This document shows positions 1 to 6,817 of a stretch of DNA of 9,428 nt, piece after piece (position 1 is the first letter of the stretch; every line of letters starts with the position of its first letter). A model generated the notes under the pieces. That model was not told the origin of the DNA and searched no databases. It was given only the letters and a program-made list of their open reading frames with translations. The DNA comes from Alphaproteobacteria bacterium (lineage in GTDB: Bacteria; Pseudomonadota; Alphaproteobacteria; Reyranellales; Reyranellaceae): NCBI GenBank assembly GCA_005884705.1, contig VBAF01000229.1, positions 1 to 9,428 of the forward strand, in the 5' to 3' direction. Both the position numbers and the translations under genes were made by a program.

Positions 1-1389
1 AGGACACGCTCTCCCCGGCCGACCGGCGCGCGCTCGAGCTGCCGATCGGCGTCGCCGCCGACGAGTCCGCCACCGACTCCTGGCTGGCGCGCGAAGCCGG
101 CAAGGACGGCGCACCGCTCGCCGAGCGCGCCGGCCTCGACGACACGCTGTCGGCACGGCAGCGCCTGGTCCTGCAGGCCAAGATCGCTGCCCGCGAGTCC
201 GCGGAGGAAAGCGACCGCGTCGCCACAGTGAAGGGCCTCGACGACCAACGCGCCGCGGCCGCCGCTGCGATCGCGACGCAGCCGGCGCTGTACAAGACGG
301 GCACCCTCGCAGCAATTGCCGATGCCTACGACGCCGCCAACGCGTCGGAGCAAGCCACCGGGGCACGGCGGCTCGCACTGCTGGAGCCATTCTTCAGGCC
401 GTTCGCTCAGCTTGGCGTCGCGGCCCAGCACCACCACCTCGAAACCCTCAGCGGCCCCGAGCATGATTTTGCCGAGGCGATCATGCGCCATCAGGCGGAC
501 TCCTTCGCGCGCGATCCCTACGCCGCCGGCACCACGCTCTATCCGGAGGTCGGACCGCCGCTCCCAGAGAAGGACGCCACTGGGCGACTCACGCAAGTGC
601 GCACGATCGAAGCCCGGCGCGGTGTTGCGGCCTCGCTCCGGCTGGGTGATGAAATTGCAGCACCTGCGCGTGAGTCCAAACCAACGGTCAATCTGTTGCC
701 TGAGGAGGGAGCAAGAGCCCGCAGCGCGTTGTCGGATCCCGGGAGCGACGTTGCCTTCGGTGATGCTCAGATCGCGCAAGCCACACCGGATGATCCCCAG
801 TCAATCGACGCACCCCGTCGGGGCGCCGCACCGCCGACCGAACCTCCACCCAATGACCCGGCCACGGAAAAGGCCTTCCAGGAGTTTGACGGGGAAAACC
901 TGCTGCTATCCGACGGAAAATGGGTGGTCGATCCCAACTCTCCGACAGGATATGTCATAACGCCGTTCAACGACGACCTTAAGAGCGTTGCGGCCGCCGC
1001 CAGACGTGCAAAGGCTGAACATCCCGATTGGGACCTTTCACAAGGTTTGGCCTTCATGGACAAGAAGACGCTCGGCGAGCTCGAGGCTGTCCTGAGAGCC
1101 AACCTGGGTCAGGGCGGGACATTGGACTACCAACGACGCCATTATCCGCCCGGAAAAGGATGGTCTCACCCAGGTTCGCCAATTTCGCAGCATTGCGAAC
1201 ATCAACGTTGGGCTGTTTTGCCAACAGCTCGGTCTGTCCTTGGACCAAACGCTCTGGCTTGCCGGCTACTACGCGGTCAAGAATTCCAGCAACAGAAACT
1301 TGCTAAATCCTCCTACCTTCCTGGCCTCCGATACTGAGAAGTACATAAGGACTGGCTATGAGATCGGCGCGAAAAAGCTGTTCGAATAG
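1..1389 (+). CDS. Unrecognised large protein with toxin-like C-terminal domain; 5' partial and frameshifted
   Basis: The reading frame is open from base 3 with no start codon needed, so the gene begins outside the window. In this frame it runs to 1337, but residues encoded after about 1140 look non-coding (rich in H, C, W and P). In the +1 frame, 1141-1389 is open and reads as normal protein, with IANINVGLFCQQLGLSLDQT, then LAGYYA, then TGYEIGAKKLFE before TAG. One extra base (or two lost) around 1137-1140 joins GGTLDYQRR to IIRPEKDGLTQ. The N-terminal part is Ala/Arg-rich and probably helical. A Pro-rich linker (about 800-865) precedes the C-terminal domain. The pattern GG-x-x-DYQR, then an N-x-N-x-G strand, then AG-x-YA, then D-x(4)-I-x-TGYEIG recalls predicted RNase domains of polymorphic toxins (toxin_44-like), from memory only. 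It could instead be a prophage virion protein. The existence of the gene is well supported; its function is not. Confidence 0.6.
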
Positions 1390-1390
1390 G

Positions 1391-1412
1391 AGCAGCAGGA
1401 GCAGCTGCTGCT
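1391..1412. terminator. Hairpin between convergent genes, possible weak terminator
   Basis: AGCAGCAG (1391-1398) pairs perfectly with CTGCTGCT (1405-1412) around a 6-nt loop. It starts two bases after the stop codon of the left gene (1387-1389) and overlaps the stop codon of the convergent minus-strand frame (1411-1413). No T-tract follows on either strand, so termination is only suggested by position. Confidence 0.3.
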
Positions 1413-1677
1413 AGGAACGTCTGTGGTCCCACCAAGCCCAAAGAGCAGTGCCCGCAGACGCCAACAACATCACGAGTATGAGGTGGATCTCGGTCGCGGG
1501 TTGCCACCACATAAAGACGAGAAGAGGCATGCTGGCGCAGCTAACGACGTCGTTGAGCGCTTTTACATATTCGATATGCTCGAGGCACCCCCAAGCCGCG
1601 AAAATCAGCTCAACGACAACCAACAGCCCGACCGCCAACACGGCAAAACGGACAAAGTGAACAGGCAACCGCTCCAT
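1411..1677 (-). CDS. Small three-helix membrane protein, unrecognised
   Basis: I do not recognise a family. From the ATG at 1677 (MERLPVHFVRF) the product is 88 residues with three clear hydrophobic segments: FVRFAVLAVGLLVVVELIFA, then about 20 residues around DVVSCASMPLLVFMWW, then EIHLILVMLLASAGTALWAW, ending in the charged tail DHRRS. The frame also permits an ATG at 1746 (111 residues), but the extra 23 residues are polar and neither start has a good ribosome binding site. I prefer 1677 because it puts the first helix just after the N-terminus. The gene is convergent with the left-hand gene, with 21 nt between the two stop codons. The opposite strand gives only Arg/Pro/His-rich shadow protein. 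Because a toxin-like gene is adjacent, an immunity role is conceivable, but immunity genes usually lie on the same strand as the toxin. Confidence 0.5.
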   Translation of the reverse strand: MERLPVHFVRFAVLAVGLLVVVELIFAAWGCLEHIEYVKALNDVVSCASMPLLVFMWWQPATEIHLILVMLLASAGTALWAWWDHRRS

Positions 1678-1978
1678 ATCATTCGCCGGTTCGAGTCGAC
1701 TGATCACGTTGTCTTCGCGACCGTTTCGCGGCCAATCCCAGCGCATAGCGGGTGGCGAGCGCCTGGACCCCGAGGATAGCCAAGCAATATCGAACAGTCG
1801 CGCAGCGCATGGTTAGACGCAATAGACTTCAGGAGATGGGAGCGGAGCAACCTACCTGCAGTTGTAGATTTAAACGCCTGTCCTGTGCGCGCCACTAACT
1901 AGCCGCCAGACCGCAACCTTGGATTGATCAACCGCGAGGCAGGTTGAAGCGTCACGTGTAGCTCGGCAAAGTATCGAT
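1678..1978. other. Intergenic stretch without recognisable feature
   Basis: About 300 bases separate the preferred start of the small membrane protein from the next plus-strand gene. I see no RNA gene, repeat or clear promoter. Short frames here (for example a 20-codon one beginning at the ATG after AGGAG near 1832) have no supporting features. Part of it (1678-1746) is coding if the upstream start of the membrane protein is used. Confidence 0.5.
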
Positions 1979-2434
1979 ATGAACAAATGGAAAAATACAG
2001 TCGCGTTGCTGGCCATAGCCTTGTTCACGCTGCCAGTGGTTCTGTTCATGTACGCCATTGGCAGCTGGTTGCTTGTCGTCTACGGGGCTCTCTTCCCTTG
2101 GCAAGTCGGCGACTTGTGCGTCACCGACACGTCAGTCAAAGCAGAGAATGTCGGCGGGTTCGACTTCGAGTTCGAGGAGGTGAACTGCGACGTCATCGGT
2201 AATCACGACGTCCAGATGATCTTCGTCTCACGCCACGGTCAGCACCAACGACATCGCCTCGCCGCCTATATCTCCCCTTTCAGGGATCCACGACGCCCAC
2301 CGATAGCAACACTCGTGGCGCCGCAAACGGTTCGCCTGTCGCTGGGCGCGATCGACGGTGTCTATACGAGTGACGATCATTGGCGAGATCTACGCGTCAC
2401 ATACGACCATAGCCTGAGGAAGCGTACGCACTGA
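1979..2434 (+). CDS. Membrane-anchored hypothetical protein, 151 residues
   Basis: I do not recognise a family. The protein starts MNKWKNTVALLAIALF. After the short positive N-terminus it has a long hydrophobic stretch over residues 7-39 (one long or two short helices with a Pro at 19). The rest (about 42-151) is a polar soluble domain, rich in predicted beta-strand residues, that probably faces the periplasm. Cys47 and Cys70 could form a disulfide. The tail is basic (RKRTH). The ribosome binding site is weak (GGCAAAG about 8 nt upstream), but this is the first ATG and it fits the membrane anchor. It ends 6 nt before the stop of the convergent ligA, with no terminator visible between them. 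It lies on the same strand as the left-hand toxin-like gene, about 590 bases downstream, so an immunity or accessory role is possible but unproven. Confidence 0.6.
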   Translation: MNKWKNTVALLAIALFTLPVVLFMYAIGSWLLVVYGALFPWQVGDLCVTDTSVKAENVGGFDFEFEEVNCDVIGNHDVQMIFVSRHGQHQRHRLAAYISPFRDPRRPPIATLVAPQTVRLSLGAIDGVYTSDDHWRDLRVTYDHSLRKRTH

Positions 2435-2440
2435 CGGACG

Positions 2441-4603
2441 TCAGGCCCTTGAGAGCTCCACCCACTCCTCTTCCGTCAGCGTCTGCACGCCAAGCTCCGC
2501 CGCCTTGCGCGCCTTGCTGCCGGCATTCTCGCCGACCACCACCAGCGACGTCTTCTTCGACACCGAGTCGGTGACCTTGGCGCCGAGCTCCTCGGCGCGG
2601 GCCTTGGCGGCGTCGCGGGTCATGATCGAGAGCTCGCCGGTGAAGACCACGATTTTGTCCTTGAGCGGCGCATCCGATGCGATCACGCGGCGCTTGACCG
2701 GCTCGACCGTGAGCTGCTTGCGGAGGTCCTTGATGATCTCGACATTGTGGCCCTCGCTGAAGAAGGCGCACATCGCGTCGGCCGTGGTGACGCCGATCTG
2801 CTCGACGTTGCAGAGGCGGCCGTAGCTCGGGCCGACCTCGGCCGCGGCCTTCTCTTTCTTCACGTCGTCGGGGTGCTTCTTGCGCTCCCGGGCGGCGGCC
2901 AGCATCTCGGCCAGCCAACCGTCGGCGTCGCCGTATTCCTGCGCCAGGATCTTGGCCGTCGCCTCGCCGATCAGCGGGATGCCGAGCGCGTTGATGAAGC
3001 GGTCGAGCGCGATCGTCCTGCGCGCCTCGATCGAGGCGACAAGGTTGCGCACCGAGAGGTCGCCCCAGCCCTCCCGCTTCTTGATCTCGTCGACCCGCCT
3101 GGGCAGCCGGAAGATGTCGCCCGGGATCTTGAGCAGCCCGTCGTTGAAGAAATTCTCGATGTGGGTGCCGCCCAGCCCCTCGATGTCGAAGCAGTTGCGC
3201 GACACGAAGTAGCGCAGCCGCTCGACCTGCTGGAACGGGCATTCAAGCCCGCCCGAGCAGCGCCGCACCACGCCGCCCTCCTCGGCCTTGACCGGCGTCC
3301 TGAGCGGACAGGGGCATTTGGCGGGGAAGTGGAACTTCTCGGTCTTCTTCGGCCGCTCCTCGGGCACGTAGCCCAGGACCTGCGGGATCACGTCGCCGGC
3401 GCGCTGGATCAGCACCATGTCGCCGACCCGCACGTCGAGCCGCTCGATCTCGTCGGCGTTGTGCAGGGTGGCGCGCGCCACCACCACGCCGCCGACATTG
3501 ACCGGCTCGAGCTCCGCCACCGGCGTCAGCGCGCCGGTCCGGCCGACCTGGATGTTGATGCCGTTCAGCCGGGTGCGTGCCTGCTCGGCCGGGAACTTGT
3601 GGGCGATCGCCCAGCGCGGCGCGCGGCTGACGAAGCCGAGTCGCTCCTGCCAGTCGATGCGGTCGACCTTGTAGACCACGCCGTCGATGTCGTAGGGCAG
3701 CGACGGCCGCTCCTCGCCGATCTTCCTGTAAAAGGCGCGCACCTCGGCCGGCGTGCGGCACAGCCTGGTGAGCGGGTTGGTCCTGAAGCCCCATTCCTTG
3801 AGCAGCTTCAGGTATTCGCTGTGGGTCTTCCACGACCGCGGCTCGGCCTCACCCCAGGCGTAGGCAAAGAAGCGCAGCGGCCGCGCTGCGGTGATCGCCG
3901 GATCGAGCTGGCGCAGCGAGCCGGCGGCGGTATTGCGCGGATTGACGTAGGCCTTCTCGCCCGCCGCGACCTGGCGGGCGTTCAATGCCACGAATGCCTT
4001 GCGCTCCATGTAGACTTCGCCGCGCACGTCGAAGGCCTTCGGGACCCCCCTGCCCTTGAGCTTGTGCGGGATGTCCTTGATGGTCCTGAGGTTGGCGGTG
4101 ACGTCCTCGCCGGTGGTGCCGTCGCCGCGCGTCGCGCCTTGAACGAATTCGCCGTCCTTGTAGCGCAGGCTGATCGACAGGCCGTCGATCTTTGCCTCGC
4201 AGCTCAACGCGATCTCGGCGTCGGGCTTGAGGTCGGTCTCGCGCTCGAGCGCGCGGCGCAGGCGGTCGAAGAAGCCCTGCAGCTCCTCGTCGGTGAAGGC
4301 GTTGTCGAGCGACAGCATCGGCCGCGCATGGCGGACCTTGGCGAAGGCCGTGCTCGGCGCCGGAGCGACCTGCTGGGTCGGGCTCAGCAGGTCGACGAGC
4401 TGCGGGAAGCGCGCCTCGATCGCCTTCAGCCGCTGGCGCAGCCTGTCGTAGTCGGCGTCGGAGATCTCCGGCGCGTCCTTGTCGTGATAGAGCGTGTCGT
4501 GGTGGCGGATCTCGTCGCCCAGGCGCTTGTGCTCGGCCCTGGCCTGACGCTCGGTGAGATCGTCGACCTTGAGCACGGCGACGACTTTGGCGGCTTTAGA
4601 CAT
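2441..4603 (-). CDS. ligA: NAD-dependent DNA ligase LigA
   Basis: Seals nicks in duplex DNA during replication and repair, using NAD+ as the AMP donor. The 720-residue product has the full LigA architecture. Ia-type N-terminal helices contain HHDTLYH and DADYD (about 34-53). The adenylation domain has the catalytic lysine K138 in CEAKIDG, followed by GATRGDGTTGEDVT and FDVRGEV. The OB fold contains VGRTGALTPVAELEPV. A Cys4 zinc finger (C430, C432, C449, C455), helix-hairpin-helix repeats (about 470-620) and a C-terminal BRCT domain (about 646-720, with KIVVFTGEL and ending TEEEWVEL) complete it. The first two zinc cysteines are spaced C-x-C rather than the usual C-x-x-C. A Lys/Glu-rich insertion lies near 572-588. 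The ATG at 4603 lacks a good Shine-Dalgarno sequence, but the next upstream codons are non-coding and the repeat element begins 27 bases further up. Length is slightly above the usual 670-700. Confidence 0.97.
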   Translation of the reverse strand: MSKAAKVVAVLKVDDLTERQARAEHKRLGDEIRHHDTLYHDKDAPEISDADYDRLRQRLKAIEARFPQLVDLLSPTQQVAPAPSTAFAKVRHARPMLSLDNAFTDEELQGFFDRLRRALERETDLKPDAEIALSCEAKIDGLSISLRYKDGEFVQGATRGDGTTGEDVTANLRTIKDIPHKLKGRGVPKAFDVRGEVYMERKAFVALNARQVAAGEKAYVNPRNTAAGSLRQLDPAITAARPLRFFAYAWGEAEPRSWKTHSEYLKLLKEWGFRTNPLTRLCRTPAEVRAFYRKIGEERPSLPYDIDGVVYKVDRIDWQERLGFVSRAPRWAIAHKFPAEQARTRLNGINIQVGRTGALTPVAELEPVNVGGVVVARATLHNADEIERLDVRVGDMVLIQRAGDVIPQVLGYVPEERPKKTEKFHFPAKCPCPLRTPVKAEEGGVVRRCSGGLECPFQQVERLRYFVSRNCFDIEGLGGTHIENFFNDGLLKIPGDIFRLPRRVDEIKKREGWGDLSVRNLVASIEARRTIALDRFINALGIPLIGEATAKILAQEYGDADGWLAEMLAAARERKKHPDDVKKEKAAAEVGPSYGRLCNVEQIGVTTADAMCAFFSEGHNVEIIKDLRKQLTVEPVKRRVIASDAPLKDKIVVFTGELSIMTRDAAKARAEELGAKVTDSVSKKTSLVVVGENAGSKARKAAELGVQTLTEEEWVELSRA

Positions 4604-4630
4604 GCCGGTAGTCTAGATCAACGGCTTACC

Positions 4631-4729
4631 GTGTCATCCCGAGCGAAGCGAGGGATCCAGCAGGGCAAGAGCATAGGTCCCTCGCTTCGCTCGGGATGAC
4701 ACCGATACTTTTACCCAGACCCCGTGTCA
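4631..4729. repeat. Palindromic repeat element, 'empty' copy
   Basis: Arms 4631-4655 and 4678-4702 are perfect 25-nt inverted complements (starting GTGTCATCCCGAGCGAAGCG) around a 22-nt spacer. The following 31 nt (4699-4729, overlapping the arm end and finishing CGTGTCA) match 5096-5126 at 23 of 31 positions with no gaps. This shows that the unit extends beyond the palindrome. It lies 27 bases upstream of the ligA start, so any transcript reaching ligA from upstream carries a long hairpin in its leader. Repeats of this type are widespread in alphaproteobacterial intergenic DNA. Confidence 0.85.
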
Positions 4730-4741
4730 GCCCCACACACC

Positions 4742-4770
4742 GTGTCATCCCGAGCGGAGCGAGGGATCTA
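4742..4770. repeat. Left inverted repeat of the GIY-YIG element
   Basis: GTGTCATCCCGAGCGGAGCG followed by AGGGATCTA. It differs from the right copy at one base (GGAGC instead of GAAGC). It supplies the stop codon and the last residues (DPSLRSG) of the nuclease gene on the minus strand. Confidence 0.85.
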
Positions 4771-5059
4771 TGACGACCATCGTCTCGAATAGGTCGGCCC
4801 AGCTTGGATTGGTCACTTCGATCAACGCGTCTTTCTTCGAACGTCGCCAGCCCTTGATCTCCTTCTCCCGGGCAATGGCATCCTCGATGTACTGATATTC
4901 CTCAGCATGAACGAGGGTATGGACTTGGTAGCGGCGCGTGAATGCGCTGCCTTTGCCGCTGCGATGCTCGGCCAGCCGATTTTCGAGGTTGTTGGTAACC
5001 CCGACATACATAACGTTCCGGTTCACGCTTGTCAGGATATAGACGTGGAAGGTTCGCAC
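4745..5059 (-). CDS. GIY-YIG nuclease family protein (COG2827/UPF0213-like)
   Basis: A 104-residue stand-alone GIY-YIG domain, which in characterised relatives cuts DNA with a single metal ion. The motif pair appears as V6-Y-I8 and Y18-V-G20, followed by TNNLENRLAEH with the conserved Arg28 and the catalytic-type Glu65 in REKEIKGW. The core ends near residue 90 (NPSWADL), a normal length for this family. The last residues, DPSLRSG and the TGA stop, are encoded by the left inverted repeat, so the tail is an add-on. The start is GTG at 5059, just inside the right repeat, with GGGGCGG about 5 nt upstream; no ATG fits. The gene fills the interior of the inverted-repeat element, and its role may be tied to those repeats. 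Substrate unknown. Confidence 0.88.
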   Translation of the reverse strand: MRTFHVYILTSVNRNVMYVGVTNNLENRLAEHRSGKGSAFTRRYQVHTLVHAEEYQYIEDAIAREKEIKGWRRSKKDALIEVTNPSWADLFETMVVIDPSLRSG

Positions 5060-5070
5060 CAGTCCGCCCC

Positions 5071-5099
5071 TAGATCCCTCGCTTCGCTCGGGATGACAC
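5071..5099. repeat. Right inverted repeat of the GIY-YIG element
   Basis: TAGATCCCTCGCTTCGCTCG followed by GGATGACAC. It is the reverse complement of the left repeat except for one base, and its 25-nt outer part is identical to the right arm of the empty copy at 4678-4702. Confidence 0.85.
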
Positions 5100-5127
5100 C
5101 AGTACTTTCGCCTACTCCTCGTGTCAT

Positions 5128-6807
5128 CTACCCCGCGGTCGCGAGCAGCCGGTCGGCGGCGGCGCGGGCCTCGGCGGTGACCTCGGCGCCCGACAGCATG
5201 CGGGCGATCTCCTCGCGCCGGCCCTTGGCGTCGAGCGACAGCACGTCGGTGCTGGCGCTGGTGCGTGTCGTCGTCTTGCGGATCAGCCAGTGCCGGTCGG
5301 CGATCGCCGCGACCTGCGGCGAGTGGGTCACCACCAGCACCTGCACCTCCTTCGCCAGCCGCTTCAGCCGCTCGCCGACCGCGGACGCGGTGGCGCCGCC
5401 GATTCCCGAATCGACCTCGTCGAACACGATGGTGGCGGCATCGCCCACCTTGGCGAGACAGACCTTGAGCGCCAGCAGGAAGCGCGACAGCTCGCCGCCC
5501 GAGGCGATCCGGGCGATCGGCGCCGGCGGCGTGCCGGGATTGGTGGCGACCGTGAACTGCACGCGATCGGTGCCGGCCTCCGACCAGTCCGGCTCGGCGA
5601 GCGACGCCAGCTCGGTCACGAACTTCGCCTTGTCGAGCTTGAGCGGGCCGAGCTCGGCCGACACCGCCTTGTCGAGCCGCGCCGCGCCCTTGCGACGGGC
5701 CGCCGCCTGCGCCTCGGCCGCCGCCACGTAGGCCGTGCGCGCCGCCTTCGCCGCCTCGGCGAGCTTCTTGAGGCCTGCCTCACCGTCGTCCAGGGCCGCG
5801 AGCTGGCCTTGCATCTTCTCGGCCAGCGCCGCGAGCTCGGCCACCGGGACGCTGTGCTTGCGCGCCGCGGCCCGCAGCGCAAACAGCCGCTCCTCGATCT
5901 TCTCCAGGCGCGCCGGATCGAACTGCAGCGCCTCGCGCGCCGTCTCGAGCTGGGCCTGCGCCTCGGTCGCCTCGCCCAACGCGCGCTCGAGCGCCGCCAG
6001 CGAGGCATCGAGCCGGCCCGCCGCCCTGTCGACATTGCGCTCGACCAGCCGGTGGGCGGCGCGCAGGGCGGCGACGGCGCCGCGCCCCTGCTCGAGCTCG
6101 CCGAGCGCCTGCGCCACCGCCTCGCCGAGCGCCGTGCCGGAGCGCAGCAGCTGGCGGTCGGCAGCCAGCGTCTCCTCGTCTTCGGGCCTGGGCGAGAGCG
6201 CGGCGAGCTCCTTCACGGCATGGCGCAGGAAATCCTCGTCGCGCCGCGCCGCGGCGGCGGCCGCCTCGGCATCGGCCCGTGCCTGCTCGGCCTGCCGCCA
6301 GTCGCGCCAGGCGGCGCGCACCGCATCGGCCTGCTTGTCGAGCCCGGCGAAGGCGTCGAGCGCGGCGCGGTGCGTCGCGATGTCGAGCAGGCCGTGCTGC
6401 TCCATCTGTCCCTGGATCTCGACCAGGGTCTCGCCGAGCCGCCGCAGCAGCGCCACCGAGGCCGGCTGGTCATTGACGAAGGCACGGCCGCGACCGTCGG
6501 CACCGACGCTGCGGCGCAAGGTCAGCACGTCCTCGTCGTCGAGCCCCTGCTCGGCGAGGATCGCATGAGCAGCGTGGCTCTTGGACAGGTCGAACGAGGC
6601 GGCGACCGACGCCTGCGCCGCGCCGCGGCGTACCGCGCCCGAATCGGCCCGGGCGCCGAGCGCGAGGCCGAGCGCGTCGATCAGGATCGACTTGCCGGCG
6701 CCGGTCTCGCCGGTCAGCGCGCCGAGCCCGCAGTCGGCGCCGTGCGCAAGGGTCAGGTCGAGCTTTTCGATCAGCACGAAGTCGCGGATCGAAAGCGACA
6801 GAAGCAT
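5128..6807 (-). CDS. recN: DNA repair protein RecN
   Basis: SMC-like ATPase acting in recombinational repair of double-strand breaks. The product is 559 residues from the ATG at 6807 (MLLSLSIRDFVLIEKLDL), matching the usual RecN length and N-terminal consensus; the frame stays open further upstream, but that part overlaps bamD and is not conserved-looking. Visible motifs: Walker A GETGAGKS (33-40), the RecN-typical RAFVNDQPAS, a central Ala/Arg/Glu-rich coiled coil (about 170-350), the ABC signature ASGGELSR (435-442), Walker B IVFDE followed by VDSGIGG (460-471), and an H-loop THSPQVAA (494-501). The start lies 10 nt after the bamD stop, which implies co-transcription or translational coupling; no strong Shine-Dalgarno is seen. 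The TAG stop at 5128 touches the end of the repeat element, which now separates recN from ligA. Confidence 0.96.
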   Translation of the reverse strand: MLLSLSIRDFVLIEKLDLTLAHGADCGLGALTGETGAGKSILIDALGLALGARADSGAVRRGAAQASVAASFDLSKSHAAHAILAEQGLDDEDVLTLRRSVGADGRGRAFVNDQPASVALLRRLGETLVEIQGQMEQHGLLDIATHRAALDAFAGLDKQADAVRAAWRDWRQAEQARADAEAAAAAARRDEDFLRHAVKELAALSPRPEDEETLAADRQLLRSGTALGEAVAQALGELEQGRGAVAALRAAHRLVERNVDRAAGRLDASLAALERALGEATEAQAQLETAREALQFDPARLEKIEERLFALRAAARKHSVPVAELAALAEKMQGQLAALDDGEAGLKKLAEAAKAARTAYVAAAEAQAAARRKGAARLDKAVSAELGPLKLDKAKFVTELASLAEPDWSEAGTDRVQFTVATNPGTPPAPIARIASGGELSRFLLALKVCLAKVGDAATIVFDEVDSGIGGATASAVGERLKRLAKEVQVLVVTHSPQVAAIADRHWLIRKTTTRTSASTDVLSLDAKGRREEIARMLSGAEVTAEARAAADRLLATAG

Positions 6808-6817
6808 GCCGACCCGG

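Larger units (their letters stand above)
4742..5126. mobile_element. Inverted-repeat-bounded element carrying a GIY-YIG nuclease gene ('loaded' copy)
   Basis: 29-nt inverted repeats at 4742-4770 and 5071-5099 (one mismatch) bracket a single gene, and the unit closes with the same 31-nt tail as the neighbouring empty copy. The order arm, content, arm, tail is identical in both units; only the content differs (22 nt versus a gene). The two units are separated by 12 bases (4730-4741) and together lie between recN and ligA. The right end abuts the recN stop codon (5128-5130). No transposase is present, and I cannot define a target-site duplication. Mobility is inferred from the symmetric structure, not shown. 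Confidence 0.5.

Noticed and set aside
1028..1306. 92-codon plus-strand frame across the frameshift region
   Set aside because: It is the third frame; neither the sequence before nor after the shift belongs to it, and the translation has no protein-like features.
1423..1779. 118-codon plus-strand frame
   Set aside because: Opposite to the small membrane protein; its Arg/His/Pro-rich translation is the expected complement of hydrophobic codons.
2747..4699. 650-codon plus-strand open frame
   Set aside because: It is antisense to ligA, whose domains are all recognisable; its translation is Arg/Asp/Leu/Val-rich shadow sequence caused by high third-position G+C.
4631..5126. CRISPR array
   Set aside because: The repeats are in inverted pairs with unequal spacing, one interval being a gene; no regular direct repeats or cas genes.
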